DNA from: Aculops lycopersici
Lineage: Eukaryota > Arthropoda > Arachnida > Trombidiformes > Eriophyidae
Assembly: GCA_015350385.1 (NCBI GenBank)
Contig: WNKI01000001.1
Location: 11,777,329-11,841,328, forward strand
Length of the DNA: 64,000 nucleotides
Reading direction: 5' to 3'
Within the stretch, counting starts at the first letter, position 1; each line of letters begins with the position of its first letter. The position numbers were made by a program, and so were the translations under genes. The notes under the pieces are model-generated. The model was not told the origin of the DNA, searched no databases, and saw nothing but the letters and a program-made list of their open reading frames with translations. This document shows positions 33,062 through 45,127 of this stretch, in pieces.

Positions 33062-34381
33062 GGCGCCGGCCACTTGAAAACTTTGGGGCTCGCGCGCACA
33101 AACGCTGGTTTTGTGTGTGTGTGTGTGTGTGTGTGTGTTGCAAATGCACTTCGGCTTATACAACTCGCTGGTTGTTTGTGGTGGTGGTTGATAAGGTTGT
33201 GTTGTCACAACAGCGACTTGGTGGTGGGGAGGATTTAAATTTTAATTCTATTATAAGACTTTGCTTGCTTTCTTTTCTTCTTTTGTATGTTCCTCTTGTA
33301 TCCAATCAAGTCCCATCACTAAATTCAAACTCGCGCTAAAACTAACTCGCAACGAGGGAGTCTCTGTCTCTTTCTCGAGAGATTGAGATTGAGAAAGAGC
33401 AACAGATAAATAGACAGTCAAACGGACACATAGAGAGAGATAGAGAAAGAAAGACACAGTGAGCAAGTGAGGTACCAAGCGAGCGAGCGAGAGAAAGAGA
33501 AAGAAGTTTTCTATCCAAACACATAGACACATGCACCGAGTTGAGAGCGAAGGGAATCGGCGGCCAACGCTAACTTGGCGCGCACTCGCAACACTAAGAT
33601 TGTCTACCTGGCTAGCTAATTCGCGCTCACTTACTCGCCGAGCCTCAGGCTCGGGCCTGGCAGCCGATGAGCTAGGCGAGACTTCGAAGCTATGGCAAGA
33701 ACGAGGAAGCAATGCGAGCCAAAACTAATGAGTAACGCGAGATGATGCGAGAAGTAGCCGGCCAGTTAGCGATTTTCGGGCCACGAATTTCTCAATCATA
33801 AGCTTAGTTGCTGTTAGTGTTGCTATATCTGTTGTTGTTGTTGTTGTTTCTGCTGCTGCCTTTGCTGTTATTAGAACTGATGGTTGTGTTGCATTCTTGG
33901 CGTTGCAATTTTATCGCCAAACGCGAGTTAGCTTGGCGTGCGCGCGCCCGTTCACTACTAGATCGCTCACTTGCTCGAACGCCCGCCAAGCTACTCGACT
34001 CGCGTTGTATTTTAATGAAATTCCATGGCGCAAAATGTCTGCGCCAGGTACTCGTTCTCAGGATCCTCCGATGGGCCCGCTAGCTTGCCAGTCGCTAGAC
34101 TTGCTCCTCCTCTGTTCGGTTCCCTCCATTCGCCAGCTAGCTTGCCGAGCTGGCGGCCATATAAGGTCGCCGTACAAAGCTTCTGTGTGGCTGCTCCGCT
34201 GTCATCGTGGCCGCCGCCGCAATGTTTTGATGGCGAGCCTCTGAGGCGCGCCACTGAAAGTGTCTCAAGTAGAAGAAGCAACAGCAACAAGAGTCCATGG
34301 TCTCGGCAGAAAGAGAGATAGATAAAGAGCAACAGTAACATTTGAGTAAGCGTCGGAGAATTTTGCTCCATATTTGGCCAT
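33062..34381. other. Twitchin leader and promoter region / forked 3' region
   Basis: No coding sequence recognised. It holds a GT repeat 51 nt upstream of the twitchin ATG, pyrimidine/purine-rich runs (33360-33510) and GTT/CTG triplets (33820-33870). Both flanking genes are on the minus strand, so the forked 3' UTR and the twitchin promoter share about 1.3 kb. No clear AATAAA for forked was found. Confidence 0.5.
33112..33138. repeat. (TG)n microsatellite in twitchin leader
   Basis: About 13 TG units; on the minus strand it encodes Thr-His in the open frame before the twitchin ATG, arguing that this part is untranslated. Confidence 0.9.
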
Positions 34382-37300
34382 CTAGTTTGCTGTGCGCGAC
34401 GACGACGAGCCGTTGGCATTGCTGTTGCTGAGCGCGCATCCACCCTGCAGTCGCCTGAGGTACTCGCTGGGGCGCACGTTGGCGCCATCCTCCGGCGGGC
34501 GCAGAAAAATGGGCGGCCTGAATGAGGAGCAGACTTGGCCTTTTTGCACCTGTGACTGGGGCGACGGCGACGGCGACTGTGGTGCCAACGTCGTGGTCGC
34601 GGTCGCGGTCTTCGCAGCAAGCGTTGCAATATTATTTGCCACTCGCTTGCCTATGGCGCCGACACATCCATTGGCGATGCTCAATTGCTTGTCGCTAGTC
34701 TTTGTGGCAATTGTGTTGGTCGCCATGGATCCCTTCTTGCCGCCCGTTGAAGAGATGGAGCGCAATTGGATTGGAGTGCTCTGTTTAGTTTGGTAGCCAT
34801 CGCGTTGTTGCAACGCGCAGGCCATAGCAATGACTCGCGACTTTTCCGTTGCCTTAGTCTCGCAGCGAGCGTCGCTAGGTCCGCCTCTAGCTGGAAAGCG
34901 CGTTGCGCCGACATTGACGTCAGCCAAGTCGCTATGCGCACCCGCGAAGTTGGAGTTAGCGTTTGCTTTTTCGTCCCCCCTTTCGGCTGGCAAAGAAGAC
35001 GACTCTGGCGAGGAGTTGCTTGTTGCGGGCGAGCTGGCCGCCGAGTTAGTCGCCATCGAAGCGCCCGCAGCGGAGCCACTGCCGCCGCCTCCAGCGCCAC
35101 CACTGCTGCTCATGCCAACGGTCGACAAAGCCAGCGAGGCCGCCGCCGAGTTGCCGCAGCCCGAATCCGAATCCTGGGTGCTGGCGCCCGGCGACGAGAG
35201 TTGCGCTTGAGTTGCACCTTCAATTGGAGTATCACAATTTGGTTGATGTTGTTGCAGTTGCTTTAGTAGCCCTTGATGCAGTTCCGTTGTTGGCTTGGCG
35301 CTTGCGGTGGCATTTGGCGTCGCGGTAGTTGTGCAGACAGACACAGATGATGATCCCGCGCCGGCCAAATTAATCGCCCGACTAATGTGACTAAAGGCCA
35401 GCTTTCGTTGCTCCATCGAGGCCGACGTCGTGGTCGTTGTCTCTCTTTCCTTCTGGTTCTGCTGCCTCTGAAGTTGTTGCTGCTGTTGCTGAGCTGGCGG
35501 CTCTGGCTTAAACGTCCTTAGTGGATGAATGTTTGCGGGCGGCGGCGGTGGTGGTGGAGGGGGAGGGGGCGGGGCAGCTTTGGCAGAGCCCGGCGGCGAG
35601 GGAGTTTTGCGCGGACTCAGAGGGGTTTTCGAGTTGAACGCTGGCGAGGATCTCTTGAAGCCATTCCTGCTAATCGACGACCACGACGATGACGAGGGTG
35701 ACGCTGATTTCGGCGGCAAGCTCGACTCGGTGGCGCCGCTCTCGTTCCTCTCTGGCGGCCCCCCAGTTCCATCAGTGTTGTCATTGCTATTGCTATCGTT
35801 ATTGCCGTTGACATTTCCACTGGCTGGCCCAATGGGAGACTCGCAAGCGGGAATGTCGGGCGAGTGATAGGGATCGTGGTTGTTGTTTGAGGCTTTCGAG
35901 TAGCCCGATTGAATGTCTATCCCGTCGGCACTGGAACTAGATGAGCCCGATGAAACTTGGGATCTCCTTCGTCCCGTTGTGGCAATGCGATTGACTAGGG
36001 TGCCAAATAGCGATCGGCGCCGAGAGGCCTTGAGTGTGTGACTTTCCACTCTGGAATCAGTGTTACCTGGTGGTGACCTTCCGCCTGCTAATTTGTTTTT
36101 ATGCTGCTCACCATTGCTGATAGCCACCTGTTGATTGGACGCTGGTGAGTTGGATTGATTCTTTGATCGAATCCCATGGGCTTGCTCGTGAAGATCGCGC
36201 ATTGACACACTACGCATCGTAGCCATTGCAAGGCGACACTTCCTTTCGTACAATTCCACTAGAGACTTGAGTCTGTTTGCCTCATCAATTTGATCCTGAT
36301 CCTCGGAATTGAATATCTCGGGCTCGTCCATTAAGTTAACAATATCCTTTTCCTCTTCATCATCATCATCATCATCATCATCATCGTCGTCGTCGTCGTC
36401 GTCGTCCTTGTCATCATCTTTCCCCTGCTTCCCGGAACCACAACCACCTTCACCTGCCGCCCCAACCTCGTCACCGGTGGCCTCTGGGGAGGAGTGGCAG
36501 TGGGCGTGGAGCAACACGTTGTCGAGGTCGGTATAGAGGGCCGAGATGCGTTCGCGATTGCTCGAGTTACCGCTGCTCTCGTCGTCGAAAGCTAGCTGCC
36601 GAGACACTAATCCACTGAGACTCTCGTTCATCGACCAATCCGCGCTACTATCCTCACCGTCGCCCTCGCCATCCTCTTGGCTTTGATCTTGACTACTCTC
36701 TGATTTGAACGCCAGTTGTCGCTGGAAAATCCTTGCGTCACTCAAGCTCTTCATGGTGCCAAAGGTGGAGTTTGACGTGTAATTAGTGCGTCTAGTCGTC
36801 GAGCTAAACGTCGACATCATATTGATGTGATGGTTGTCAACTTGATTTGTTGAGACATCAGTCGAGCTGATGGCGTTTGAGTCTGAGTTAGACGAATCAG
36901 TCTTAGATGTTTCAGCATTCTTCTCTTGAACGAGACAAGACTTGGACTTGTCAATTATATCGGCGTTCCCCTCTTCGTCCGACGATAATGTGGAGTCCAT
37001 TTTGGAATCACCTGATGACGATTTTGAACCAGGAGTGTGGAAATCAATACTGTCCAGTGGGATTCGACCGCGAAGCGAGCGGCGAACCAGGCGACATGAC
37101 TGCCTAATTGGAATGTGGCGACTCAAATCAACCACCTGTTGTTGCTGTAGTTGGAGATGTTGAACCTGCATGCGGCCTCCAATTGTTGCGGCGCCGAGAT
37201 GTTTGGCGTTTTGTTGCAAATGGAATCTGACTTCGCTGCCACTTGTTGCACCTAATGACTGCTTAGTTCCTCCACCGCAAGCGGCTAGAGATTTTAGTAA

Positions 37301-39421
37301 CTCGTTACAGGTGAGCAGTTTGTTCGAGTCAATTTGTTTTTGCTGTGCCGCTTGCTTGGTCTCTTCATCTTGATCGTCATTCTTTAAATTAGTAGCTTCG
37401 CCTCCATCATTATTGCCCGAGCCGGGCCCTCCATACTCATGATTTCCAGGTTGCACCTCGGGTGCATCCAAAATATCCGGTTGCACCGGCTTATCCAATG
37501 AATTCACAGGCGATTCTTCATTTACTTGACCGCCATTCTCCTTCTCGTCTTTTTCAATCGTCTTCTCCTCCACAATTTCCTCCTCTTCGTCAATCTTTCT
37601 CTCGCTCAACGTCGAGTGGTTTAGTGGGTGCTCGTTGCTCATCATTGAAATAACAAGTGGCGCCGACTCGGCGTAGTGTAGTTTTAGTTTTTCTGAAGCT
37701 CGCGGGATAAGCTGCAGATTGTTAAGCGCCGATTGCGATTTTCCCGCAAGATCCTGATTAAAATTGTGCACATCCGAAGCGCTCGACGCTTTCGCCCTCT
37801 GGTTTAGAGAAAAGTCTTCACTAAACTCTTCGTGGAATTGGAGTTGTTGCTGTTGATTGGCCATCAAATACTCTAAACTCATTGGTGCATTTAGATGACG
37901 CACTTGCTGACTTCCGTTCCCATTCCCGTAATGAGCCTCGTCGTAACCGACCAGTTTAGGTTCATTATGCGCAAAGGCAAGTGGTGGCCCGACGCTATTG
38001 TAGAGTAACCAGTCGCTCGAGTTGCCATTATAATTCTTTTGCTGGTGAGCGGAAGTTGCGTCAAACTTTCGCTGGTGTTGCGGCTGCATTTGTGCTCGCA
38101 TAGCTTGTTGCTCCATTTGCGCCCGCCTCAGGGCCTCCTGTCTTTTCAAAAACTTGTTTAGTTGCTTCTGTTGCTGATGACTCATGGCAGCACTTGGTTC
38201 TGGGGCGTTGAAGAATCCGGAAGTTGGCTGACTCATTGGCAGGTCGTAGTTGATTTGATTATCCATCATTGTTGCCGGCGACCATATCACCTGTTGAACA
38301 TTCTTCTTCTTCAAAAACTTTGACGACTTTTCAAAGGGCATCATAGGAACCGGCATTTGTCTTGGCACAAACTGCGGAGGCGGCGGAGGGGGGGGCGGCG
38401 GTGGCGCAACTGAACCCAATGACAGGGAGGTCGGACCGCTGCTTGCGTGTTCGTAATTGTCGAACGGTATTGAAGCCATCGAAACCGGAAGTGGCTGGTG
38501 CGTCTGCGGGGGAGGCGGAATGTTGGGCGGCATCAGCTGCATATTGGACTGTTGCAAAATGTGCTTCCGCCGATTGGAGCGCCTTTTGTTGGCCAAGCAC
38601 TGGCCCAATAGACGGGCCACGTGTTTTGGTTTCAATCTGCGCCTGTCAAAATTTGGAGCCAAATGCGAGACTGGTGCGCCGAATGGAGTGTGAGTTCTGG
38701 TTGCGTAATAGATTAACATCTTCAAAGTTTCTAGTTGCCCATTTTCAGCGGCATCATCGAGGGGAGTCAAGCCGCTAGCATCGGGCGACAGCAGGGCAGT
38801 TGAGTGTTTCAATAGCCACCTAACGCAACGAGAATGTCCTCGACTTGCAGCGTAATGCAGAGCCGTGGCTCCCTCGTTGTCTTGTAGATTTGGATCCATT
38901 TGCTGGCTGGCCACCATCCACTGGACGCAGTCGAGGGCACCCATTTGAGCCGCAGCGTGCAATGCGCACATCCCGTCCGAGGCTCTCGCCTCCAAGTGAC
39001 CGCACGCCTCGAGGACCAACAATTGGAGCACGGCCAGGTGACCCTCCTGCGCGGCCAGGTAAACAGGTGTCACCTGATTGTGGGCCATGGGCGCGTTTGC
39101 ACTAAATCTCGGCTTCAGCGGCTCGCTTGAGAACGAATTCGAGCCTGAGCTCGAGGTTGAGGCTGTCGACGAGGAGGAGTTTGATTGCTTTGCTGTTGCC
39201 GATTCGTGGGCGGCCAGTAGCAGCAAGGACTGGACACACTCGACACATCCTTTGGCCGCGGCATAGTGCAAAGCCAACTCCGAGTTCCCGATTGGCGAAG
39301 GTAATTGTTGATGCTGCTGCTGTTGCTTGGCCATGTGCGCCGATATCTTCGACGGCTTCGGTTTCTTCGACGCGGCGGAAACAGCCACCGCCAGGCCGCC
39401 CGAGTTACTGGCCATTGGCAT
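34382..39421 (-). CDS. Forked/espin-type ankyrin actin-bundling protein, single exon
   Basis: A 1679-codon frame with start ATG at 39421 and stop at 34382. Residues ~48-250 form consecutive ankyrin repeats with espin/forked signatures: [66 protein letters not shown] and [16 protein letters not shown]. Then follow a proline run (~339-349), a long Gln/Ser/Asn-rich part, an Asp run (~1003-1022), a second proline run (~1281-1294) and a Ser/Ala/Gly-rich end. Espins and Drosophila Forked cross-link parallel actin filaments (bristles, stereocilia). The proline runs could bind profilin or SH3 proteins. I did not recognise the C-terminal WH2/actin-bundling module; it may be diverged or carried by an unseen spliced exon. 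Confidence 0.85.
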   Translation of the reverse strand: MPMASNSGGLAVAVSAASKKPKPSKISAHMAKQQQQHQQLPSPIGNSELALHYAAAKGCVECVQSLLLLAAHESATAKQSNSSSSTASTSSSGSNSFSSEPLKPRFSANAPMAHNQVTPVYLAAQEGHLAVLQLLVLEACGHLEARASDGMCALHAAAQMGALDCVQWMVASQQMDPNLQDNEGATALHYAASRGHSRCVRWLLKHSTALLSPDASGLTPLDDAAENGQLETLKMLIYYATRTHTPFGAPVSHLAPNFDRRRLKPKHVARLLGQCLANKRRSNRRKHILQQSNMQLMPPNIPPPPQTHQPLPVSMASIPFDNYEHASSGPTSLSLGSVAPPPPPPPPPPQFVPRQMPVPMMPFEKSSKFLKKKNVQQVIWSPATMMDNQINYDLPMSQPTSGFFNAPEPSAAMSHQQQKQLNKFLKRQEALRRAQMEQQAMRAQMQPQHQRKFDATSAHQQKNYNGNSSDWLLYNSVGPPLAFAHNEPKLVGYDEAHYGNGNGSQQVRHLNAPMSLEYLMANQQQQLQFHEEFSEDFSLNQRAKASSASDVHNFNQDLAGKSQSALNNLQLIPRASEKLKLHYAESAPLVISMMSNEHPLNHSTLSERKIDEEEEIVEEKTIEKDEKENGGQVNEESPVNSLDKPVQPDILDAPEVQPGNHEYGGPGSGNNDGGEATNLKNDDQDEETKQAAQQKQIDSNKLLTCNELLKSLAACGGGTKQSLGATSGSEVRFHLQQNAKHLGAATIGGRMQVQHLQLQQQQVVDLSRHIPIRQSCRLVRRSLRGRIPLDSIDFHTPGSKSSSGDSKMDSTLSSDEEGNADIIDKSKSCLVQEKNAETSKTDSSNSDSNAISSTDVSTNQVDNHHINMMSTFSSTTRRTNYTSNSTFGTMKSLSDARIFQRQLAFKSESSQDQSQEDGEGDGEDSSADWSMNESLSGLVSRQLAFDDESSGNSSNRERISALYTDLDNVLLHAHCHSSPEATGDEVGAAGEGGCGSGKQGKDDDKDDDDDDDDDDDDDDDDEEEKDIVNLMDEPEIFNSEDQDQIDEANRLKSLVELYERKCRLAMATMRSVSMRDLHEQAHGIRSKNQSNSPASNQQVAISNGEQHKNKLAGGRSPPGNTDSRVESHTLKASRRRSLFGTLVNRIATTGRRRSQVSSGSSSSSADGIDIQSGYSKASNNNHDPYHSPDIPACESPIGPASGNVNGNNDSNSNDNTDGTGGPPERNESGATESSLPPKSASPSSSSWSSISRNGFKRSSPAFNSKTPLSPRKTPSPPGSAKAAPPPPPPPPPPPPANIHPLRTFKPEPPAQQQQQQLQRQQNQKERETTTTTSASMEQRKLAFSHISRAINLAGAGSSSVSVCTTTATPNATASAKPTTELHQGLLKQLQQHQPNCDTPIEGATQAQLSSPGASTQDSDSGCGNSAAASLALSTVGMSSSGGAGGGGSGSAAGASMATNSAASSPATSNSSPESSSLPAERGDEKANANSNFAGAHSDLADVNVGATRFPARGGPSDARCETKATEKSRVIAMACALQQRDGYQTKQSTPIQLRSISSTGGKKGSMATNTIATKTSDKQLSIANGCVGAIGKRVANNIATLAAKTATATTTLAPQSPSPSPQSQVQKGQVCSSFRPPIFLRPPEDGANVRPSEYLRRLQGGCALSNSNANGSSSSRTAN
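36359..36411 (-). repeat. Triplet repeat encoding polyaspartate in forked
   Basis: ATC units followed by GTC units on the + strand read GAT/GAC on the minus strand and give a run of about 16 Asp, flanked by Lys and Glu. Mixed codons suggest it is kept at protein level or is an old array. Confidence 0.9.
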
Positions 39422-39972
39422 TCGATTTGCTTCTACTTCGTGTGCGTCTTTTCTTGATATAATTTGATTCGAATTGATCGAGTAAAGTTTCTCTTCTTCT
39501 CTGTTGTATTGTGTTATTTTAGATGCAGTTAAATTGTGTCAATCGTTTCATGTCAGTCTCTAATTTGATGATGATGATGATGGCGAATGAGCAATTGTTT
39601 TGCGCACTACCGAGGAAACATTCAACAGGTTGCTTCGACAAGACTCTCACTCTTGTGCCAAGATTGATCTAAACACTCAACTCGAATTTCGCCGCTCACC
39701 TTCGACCCAAATGATTGATTGCCTGTCAAATTAAAATCCTCTCGTTCTCCGTCTCTTCAACACTCTCAATAGGATGCAACAAGTGGAGAGTCCAAAGAGA
39801 CTCGCCTCTTACTCTTCTCCAAAGCCGTCAATGAAATAAAATAAGCTGGCCAACTAACCGTTGAATCGCCTCGCTCTTTAGCGGCATCTCACTCTTTGTG
39901 GCTCAATGATAATAATAAATCCACGCCCCCACCTGTTGATACTCTTAACAAAATTGTCCACTTCCTCTCTTG

Positions 39973-40036
39973 TCTCAGTCTCAGTCACAGTCTCAGTCTC
40001 AGTCTCAGTCTCGGTCTCAGTCTGAGTCTCAGTCTT
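39973..40036. repeat. (CAGTCT)n hexanucleotide tandem repeat
   Basis: About ten imperfect units of AGTCTC; one minus-strand frame reads Thr-Glu repeats. No gene surrounds it. Confidence 0.85.
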
Positions 40037-41727
40037 AAATGGTGAGCTAGATTGCAAATTAACCAAACGACACAACTGACAACTAGACTGCGACGAATAC
40101 AATCTACTGATGCACTGGTTAGCCTGATGCCACTTGAAGTAGACTCATTGGACTTGTAACTTGACTCTTGGCGGTCAACTTTTTAGCGGCTCGCGTTCTC
40201 GTTGGTTGACTTGAAGGTGTCGTAGCTATCTCTGATGTTGTTGTCGTTCTCAGCTCCATTACCATACGGCACCCAAGCGGATGGATGAACGAACCGACCG
40301 AATGGCTAACTTGCGGCGCTGGCGAGCCAAGTTTTTGACAAGCAACAGGTTGGTTTCTGATACAAATCAATGGTTCGACTTGATGGCTTGCGGCCGAGAA
40401 AAAGATATGACTTGCATATGAGTTGTCGCCATTAATGCAGCTGCTTTTGTCGTCTCTACTGCCAGCTCACAATTCAATCTCCTCTTCGTTTCCAAGCACA
40501 ACTATCGCCTTTCTTCGTCTGCTCGTTTTTTGCCTCGCGACGAAGAAGAAGACCAAGAATCAATTGTGGCGACTCTCGCTCTCATCACTCGCTTTGAACA
40601 GTCGTCTCAACTCGATAATGACTCTGCCTCTCATCCAACTCAACTTGCGACCACGACAAAACTTGCCGAGCCGCTAATGCACTATTGGCAGCGACATCAT
40701 TGAGCCTCTCGGAGGGCAACAGTGAGGATGGCGTGTGCTCTACCTTTTGCTCAGCTTACCGGTAACTCGTTGCCTGTAAGCTATGTGCTGGTGTGCAGTA
40801 AGCGACAACTGAAGCGATATCGGTGGCGCCGAATAGGAATACGATGATTTGGCCGCTATCTTGGTGGTGAACTTGACAACAAATAACAAGTGCAGCTGGT
40901 GGTCAGCTCGAGTTTTGAAACTGCGCCAACCTGTTGCCGCGTTGGCGTGTCTTCTTCTTATGTCCTCGTGTGTTTGTGTGTTGGTTTGGTCGTGGTTGTG
41001 TGTGTGTGTTTGAACATCGCTTTGTGTGTCCAACGCATGCGATTGGACACTAGATAGCTAGCTTGCTAACTAACTGACTGGCGAGCTTTTACTTGAAAGT
41101 GCTCCGCCAGTCTACAGTTAGCTTTCGTAAGCGGATCGGCTGCGGCGGCATGCTGTAAACAGAGCACGCAAGGCTCTCTCGATGAGCCGAAAGGAACAAC
41201 GGCCGATGCAACAGGTGGACCGTCTAATTTGTGCGCGCAGGCCAGTCGGTCTGCTTGCCTGTTGCCAAGTTATCATGTGCTTGCGGCGCATTCGTTGGCA
41301 ACACCAGCGCAACAAGTGGCCAGCCATCAAAATCGCCGGCGCTGTTGCTGTTGCCGCTCGCCAAGCGGCCGCCGCACTAATTGGCGTATCATTGGCCGCA
41401 TCACTCGATGCTCAGCTTTCCCCTAACTGCAACTCAGACTACTGCTCTTACTGTTCCGTTAGTAAGGTTTCAATATACGGGTTAAAGGAGATTAGATATC
41501 AGCGGTCGGCTAATAATCTAACTGCATGGCGCTAGTAAGCCGAAGGTAAATAGTGCTCAAGTTTGTTGGCAATGGCAATGGATTGAGACGAGAAAGAGAG
41601 AGAGAGGGAGGAGGAAATCTGGCGAGCAGATGTCGCGGGATGAGCGCCAATCTCGAAAGTGATACCAACCGAGCGCTCGACTAACTGGCCCCGGGCGACC
41701 TGTTGATTTCCACTCTCACTCTTCCTT

Positions 41728-41893
41728 CCTCTCTCTCTCTCTCTCNCTCNCTCTCTCTCTCTCTCTCTCTCTCTCTCTACNNNNNNNNNNNNNNNNNNNN
41801 GACGCGACACTACGTACGTAGTAGTACACCGACGACGCGCGTCGTACTACGTACCGGCCGGACCGTACGTCGTAGTCTCTACTCTCTACTCTC

Positions 41894-41935
<42 letters not shown>

Positions 41936-41937
41936 AG
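41728..41937. repeat. CT runs and ACGT-rich tract flanking an assembly gap
   Basis: CT runs (41728-41778 and about 41895-41932) flank single Ns at 41746 and 41750, a 20-N gap at 41781-41800 and a block of ACGT/GTAC-type words (41801-41880). The Ns show unresolved assembly. The gap size is probably nominal. Confidence 0.95.
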
Positions 41938-42721
41938 GTGCATTGAGTTTCTCGTTGCTCGTGTCCAGCAAAAGCGGACGCTACAGCGAGAGCAACAACG
42001 ACAAATAAAACTACAACTACAACCGCAACTTCCACTTCATATTAAAAGGGTTGCACTTTTTCCATCTTTCCCCCTGCCATTTCGTGGTCAGGAATCTTGA
42101 GTCATTTAAAACGATGATGATGATTATGACGACAACAGCAGCACCAACAGGCGCTAGTTAATCTTTTCGAGTTAAGCGAACGACGAGACGAACCTTTCCC
42201 CTCAATGAGCACTTCGTGTTGCCTATCAGACGGACTAACATTCAAATGGTCGCCCATTTGACGAGCAACGTCCATCATACATGAGGTGAGCCAAGTGGCC
42301 GGCCGGCTTCGCTAGCTTGAGAGGCAAATCAGGCTCCAGGTGGCTGACAATTGGATGACATGACGAGCGAAGCGGCAAACGAGTCGCAGTCTCAGATTGA
42401 CGGCCAGTTGGTTTGGTTGCCATCACAGTGAGTCCCAGAAGTGTGATTTACATTTAGCGATGATGGATGAAAAGCAGGCTCTCCAAACTCAAGCCCACTT
42501 TCGCTAGCCTGTTTGCCCGCCTAGACCGGGAAACCGCAGCGAGTTACGAGCGGCCAGGCTGAACGCAATGCTTTCGGCCAGCTCCGCGCCCAACTGGATA
42601 CCATACCTGCACTCAGTTTAATCATTTACGCTAATTACCTGCGCTCGGCGTCAACGACGCTCTGTGTGATCGTTGTCTTCATACTGGCAAGCATATCAAC
42701 TGCCGCCATCAACAGGTGATA

Positions 42722-42751
42722 CGTCGTCGTCGTCGTCGTCGTCGTCGTCGT
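42722..42751. repeat. (CGT)n microsatellite
   Basis: Ten CGT units in non-coding sequence; frames read poly-Arg or poly-Ser. Confidence 0.9.
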
Positions 42752-43737
42752 GGCCGTAGTTGTTGTTCACTGGACTCTCCAGATCCAAGAGACAAAACCG
42801 CGCACTTGCGCTGCATTCGTGGCTCTGGTCCATCGCAACCTGTAGATCCCGCCTGCTCTGTTCGAGTTTCCGCTACGCCGCCTCTCAAGCTTCCAGCCGA
42901 AAAGGGTCTGGTGAAAGGATGGAGTGAGCGGAACATTTAAGCTACGCGACATTCAAGATTTTACTTTGATTTTATCAAGCATAAGCGAGTGAGAAAGAGA
43001 TAAAAGGAGCGACTGGGCAATCACTTGTTGACTGGGTTTATTGTCGCGCGAAACGTCGAAGTGGAAGCTCAGAGCGAGAGAGCGCCGATCGAAGGGAGAA
43101 TTAACATAAACTCGATGATCCTCTTCTCTCCTTTTCAATCGTTTTCTTCGTGGTCATAACCAATAAAGTTAGTCCACAACGGTTGGCTCAACTTTGCATA
43201 GATTAGCCTTGTGGTTGGAGAGTCGTCTTCGATGGCTAGACTCTTTCACAAAGCTAGTCCAAGATTAGAGCGAGTAGTTAACTGAAATACACGTGAGAAA
43301 GTTTGCTCATCGCCCCGGTCAGAGTAGGTAGTAAGGGTTCAGTTTTTCTGCGGGGAAAGGTGGAAGTTGGTGTAAATATGGCAAAACAAACTTTCTCCTC
43401 TTTCACCGGTTCATCCAACTTCCACCGGAGAGTAGGAGTTGGAGAATCGTGACCATCGTAGTAATTCTTCTTGCTGCACTTTAGGTGGTTCCGCTGCCGT
43501 ATGTGTGAATGCGCGCGAAACTGCAACAATAATATTAGCATAATCCCTCGGCTTACCTGGCCAGTTTTTTAGAGTTGGCTAGACGCCGCCACCGACAGCG
43601 TAGCGTCAGCAACAAGTTGCCTTTCTCACTAACAATCGAAGGTAGAGATGTAGGCTCAATATTAATCGAAGTGAATTAATTGTCGCTCGCTTGATGGAAG
43701 GAAACACTGTGAAACACACATGGTGGAGTAAGCCTCT

Positions 43738-43743
43738 TTTATT
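43738..43743 (-). terminator. Possible poly(A) signal of coiled-coil gene
   Basis: AATAAA on the minus strand only about eight nt beyond the stop. A second AATAAA lies at 43042-43037. If the first is used, the 3' UTR is nearly absent. Confidence 0.35.
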
Positions 43744-43750
43744 GAGCCGC

Positions 43751-45127
43751 TTAATCCAAACAGCGAAGACAAAACAGAGCAAGTGCCTCCAGAAGCTTCG
43801 TCTCCATAACTCGCTTATCGCCTGGTCCATAGCCGTGGTCTGCCTTGTGACTTCCGGCCTTGCTAGTCCTGCCACTAACCTGCAGAGGCGAGCCAACTCG
43901 CTTTGATCTCGTACTAGACGCAGCCATCGACGACCTGTTGCTATAGACACCGCTGCTGAGTGTGGTCAACGTTGACTTGTCCGCCAAGCTTTTCGTTGGC
44001 GAATCAGGAGGCGAGCTAGTTGGCGAGCTATTTGCTGACTGATTAGACAAGTTGTTGTAGTTGCCAATATTGATCTTGCTGTTGTTGTTATTGTTAATCT
44101 CTTGCAACTCGTCCACTGTCTTCGCTAATTGCTTCACTGCCGCCAGGTAATGCTGAATCCAATCCTCGCCACTTTCACTGATTGTTGCCGTTGCAGCCGA
44201 CTCCTGAGCCTCGGCAACCACTTGATTTAATTTTAGATTTGGCAATAGACTCGCAAGTCCCTCGCGTAACTGACGCATATTGGCTAGCAGTCGCTGCTCC
44301 CGTTTGCCAACACTATCGATTTCCTTCTCCAATTTCTCCTTTCTCAACTGCTCATTTCGAGAGCTAACATTCAACTTGGCCTCAAGCTCACGAAGCTCGT
44401 ACTCCATTTCGCTTAGTGTCCTCCTCATTGTTGCCTCGTTATTTGCAACTTCCTGTTCCCCCTTCTGCCTTTCGAGCTGTAATTTTTCAATTGTTGACTG
44501 AGCCAATTTAAGACTCGCGTCCAACTCCTCCACTCGCTCACTTAATATTTGACTAGATAATTCGTATCTACTAATTTGTTGCAGCTGGTCCTCCACTTTA
44601 ACTTGCAAATCGCTAACTTTCCTCTCGGAATCTTGTCTCTCCTTCACCAATTGCAACTTGGAATCTTCCAATTGTAAGCGAAGTCCTTGTAGGGCCTGAG
44701 AGGAGCTTTCGTTCTTCTCCAAAACTCCACTCTGGTGGCGCATTGCTACTAGTCCATTTTGTCCCAACTTTCTCCTTAATATCTTAACAGCGGCCTCAAT
44801 ATCCTCCCTTGTCATGCTCATTGAGGGCAACAAGTCTAGTAATTGTCTCGACGACAAACTAACCTCCTGCTCGCAATCATGTTGAGTGCCTTGGTTTTTT
44901 CTCTTGGTTTGTGATGATATGCCATTTTGCAAAAGCCCATTGGAAATCTTGTGCTTCCTACCCGACTTGCCACTTAACGGTGGTGTTGGTGGCACCTTCT
45001 GTTTCATGGCAGCCTTGCCTTTGCCATAGGAGCGTAGCATTCGGTCAAAATCCCACTTTAGTATGTAAAGCATTAGGGTTCCAAACGTTAGAACGCCCGT
45101 GATAATACTGAGTGTAATTGCATCCAT
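43751..45127 (-). CDS. Membrane-anchored coiled-coil protein, family not recognised
   Basis: 458-codon frame from an ATG with good context (gaaATGG, 45127). Residues ~5-24 are one hydrophobic span, followed by a Lys-rich stretch (KGKAAMKQK), so a signal-anchor or tail-out ER-type membrane protein is likely. Residues ~140-320 are rich in Leu, Glu, Lys, Gln with heptad-like spacing and few prolines, a long coiled coil. A Ser/Asn-rich tail follows. The layout recalls kinectin/RRBP1-like or other ER coiled-coil anchors, but I cannot assign homology. The last ~42 residues may be intron: a CAG-GTTAGT donor-like site lies near 43880 on the minus strand. The gene is divergent from netrin. Confidence 0.65.
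   Translation of the reverse strand: MDAITLSIITGVLTFGTLMLYILKWDFDRMLRSYGKGKAAMKQKVPPTPPLSGKSGRKHKISNGLLQNGISSQTKRKNQGTQHDCEQEVSLSSRQLLDLLPSMSMTREDIEAAVKILRRKLGQNGLVAMRHQSGVLEKNESSSQALQGLRLQLEDSKLQLVKERQDSERKVSDLQVKVEDQLQQISRYELSSQILSERVEELDASLKLAQSTIEKLQLERQKGEQEVANNEATMRRTLSEMEYELRELEAKLNVSSRNEQLRKEKLEKEIDSVGKREQRLLANMRQLREGLASLLPNLKLNQVVAEAQESAATATISESGEDWIQHYLAAVKQLAKTVDELQEINNNNNSKINIGNYNNLSNQSANSSPTSSPPDSPTKSLADKSTLTTLSSGVYSNRSSMAASSTRSKRVGSPLQVSGRTSKAGSHKADHGYGPGDKRVMETKLLEALALFCLRCLD

Larger units (their letters stand above)
39422..43750. other. Non-coding region with assembly gap
   Basis: Holds the presumed forked promoter/leader, a hexanucleotide array (39973), short antisense open frames up to 117 codons with no family resemblance, the N gap (41781-41800) and the 3' region of the coiled-coil gene. 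No gene recognised. Confidence 0.6.

Noticed and set aside
33062..33208. Upstream extension of the twitchin frame to a GTG codon
   Set aside because: It runs through a GT microsatellite (Thr-His repeats), starts at a non-ATG codon and lies before a good ATG directly preceding Ig1.
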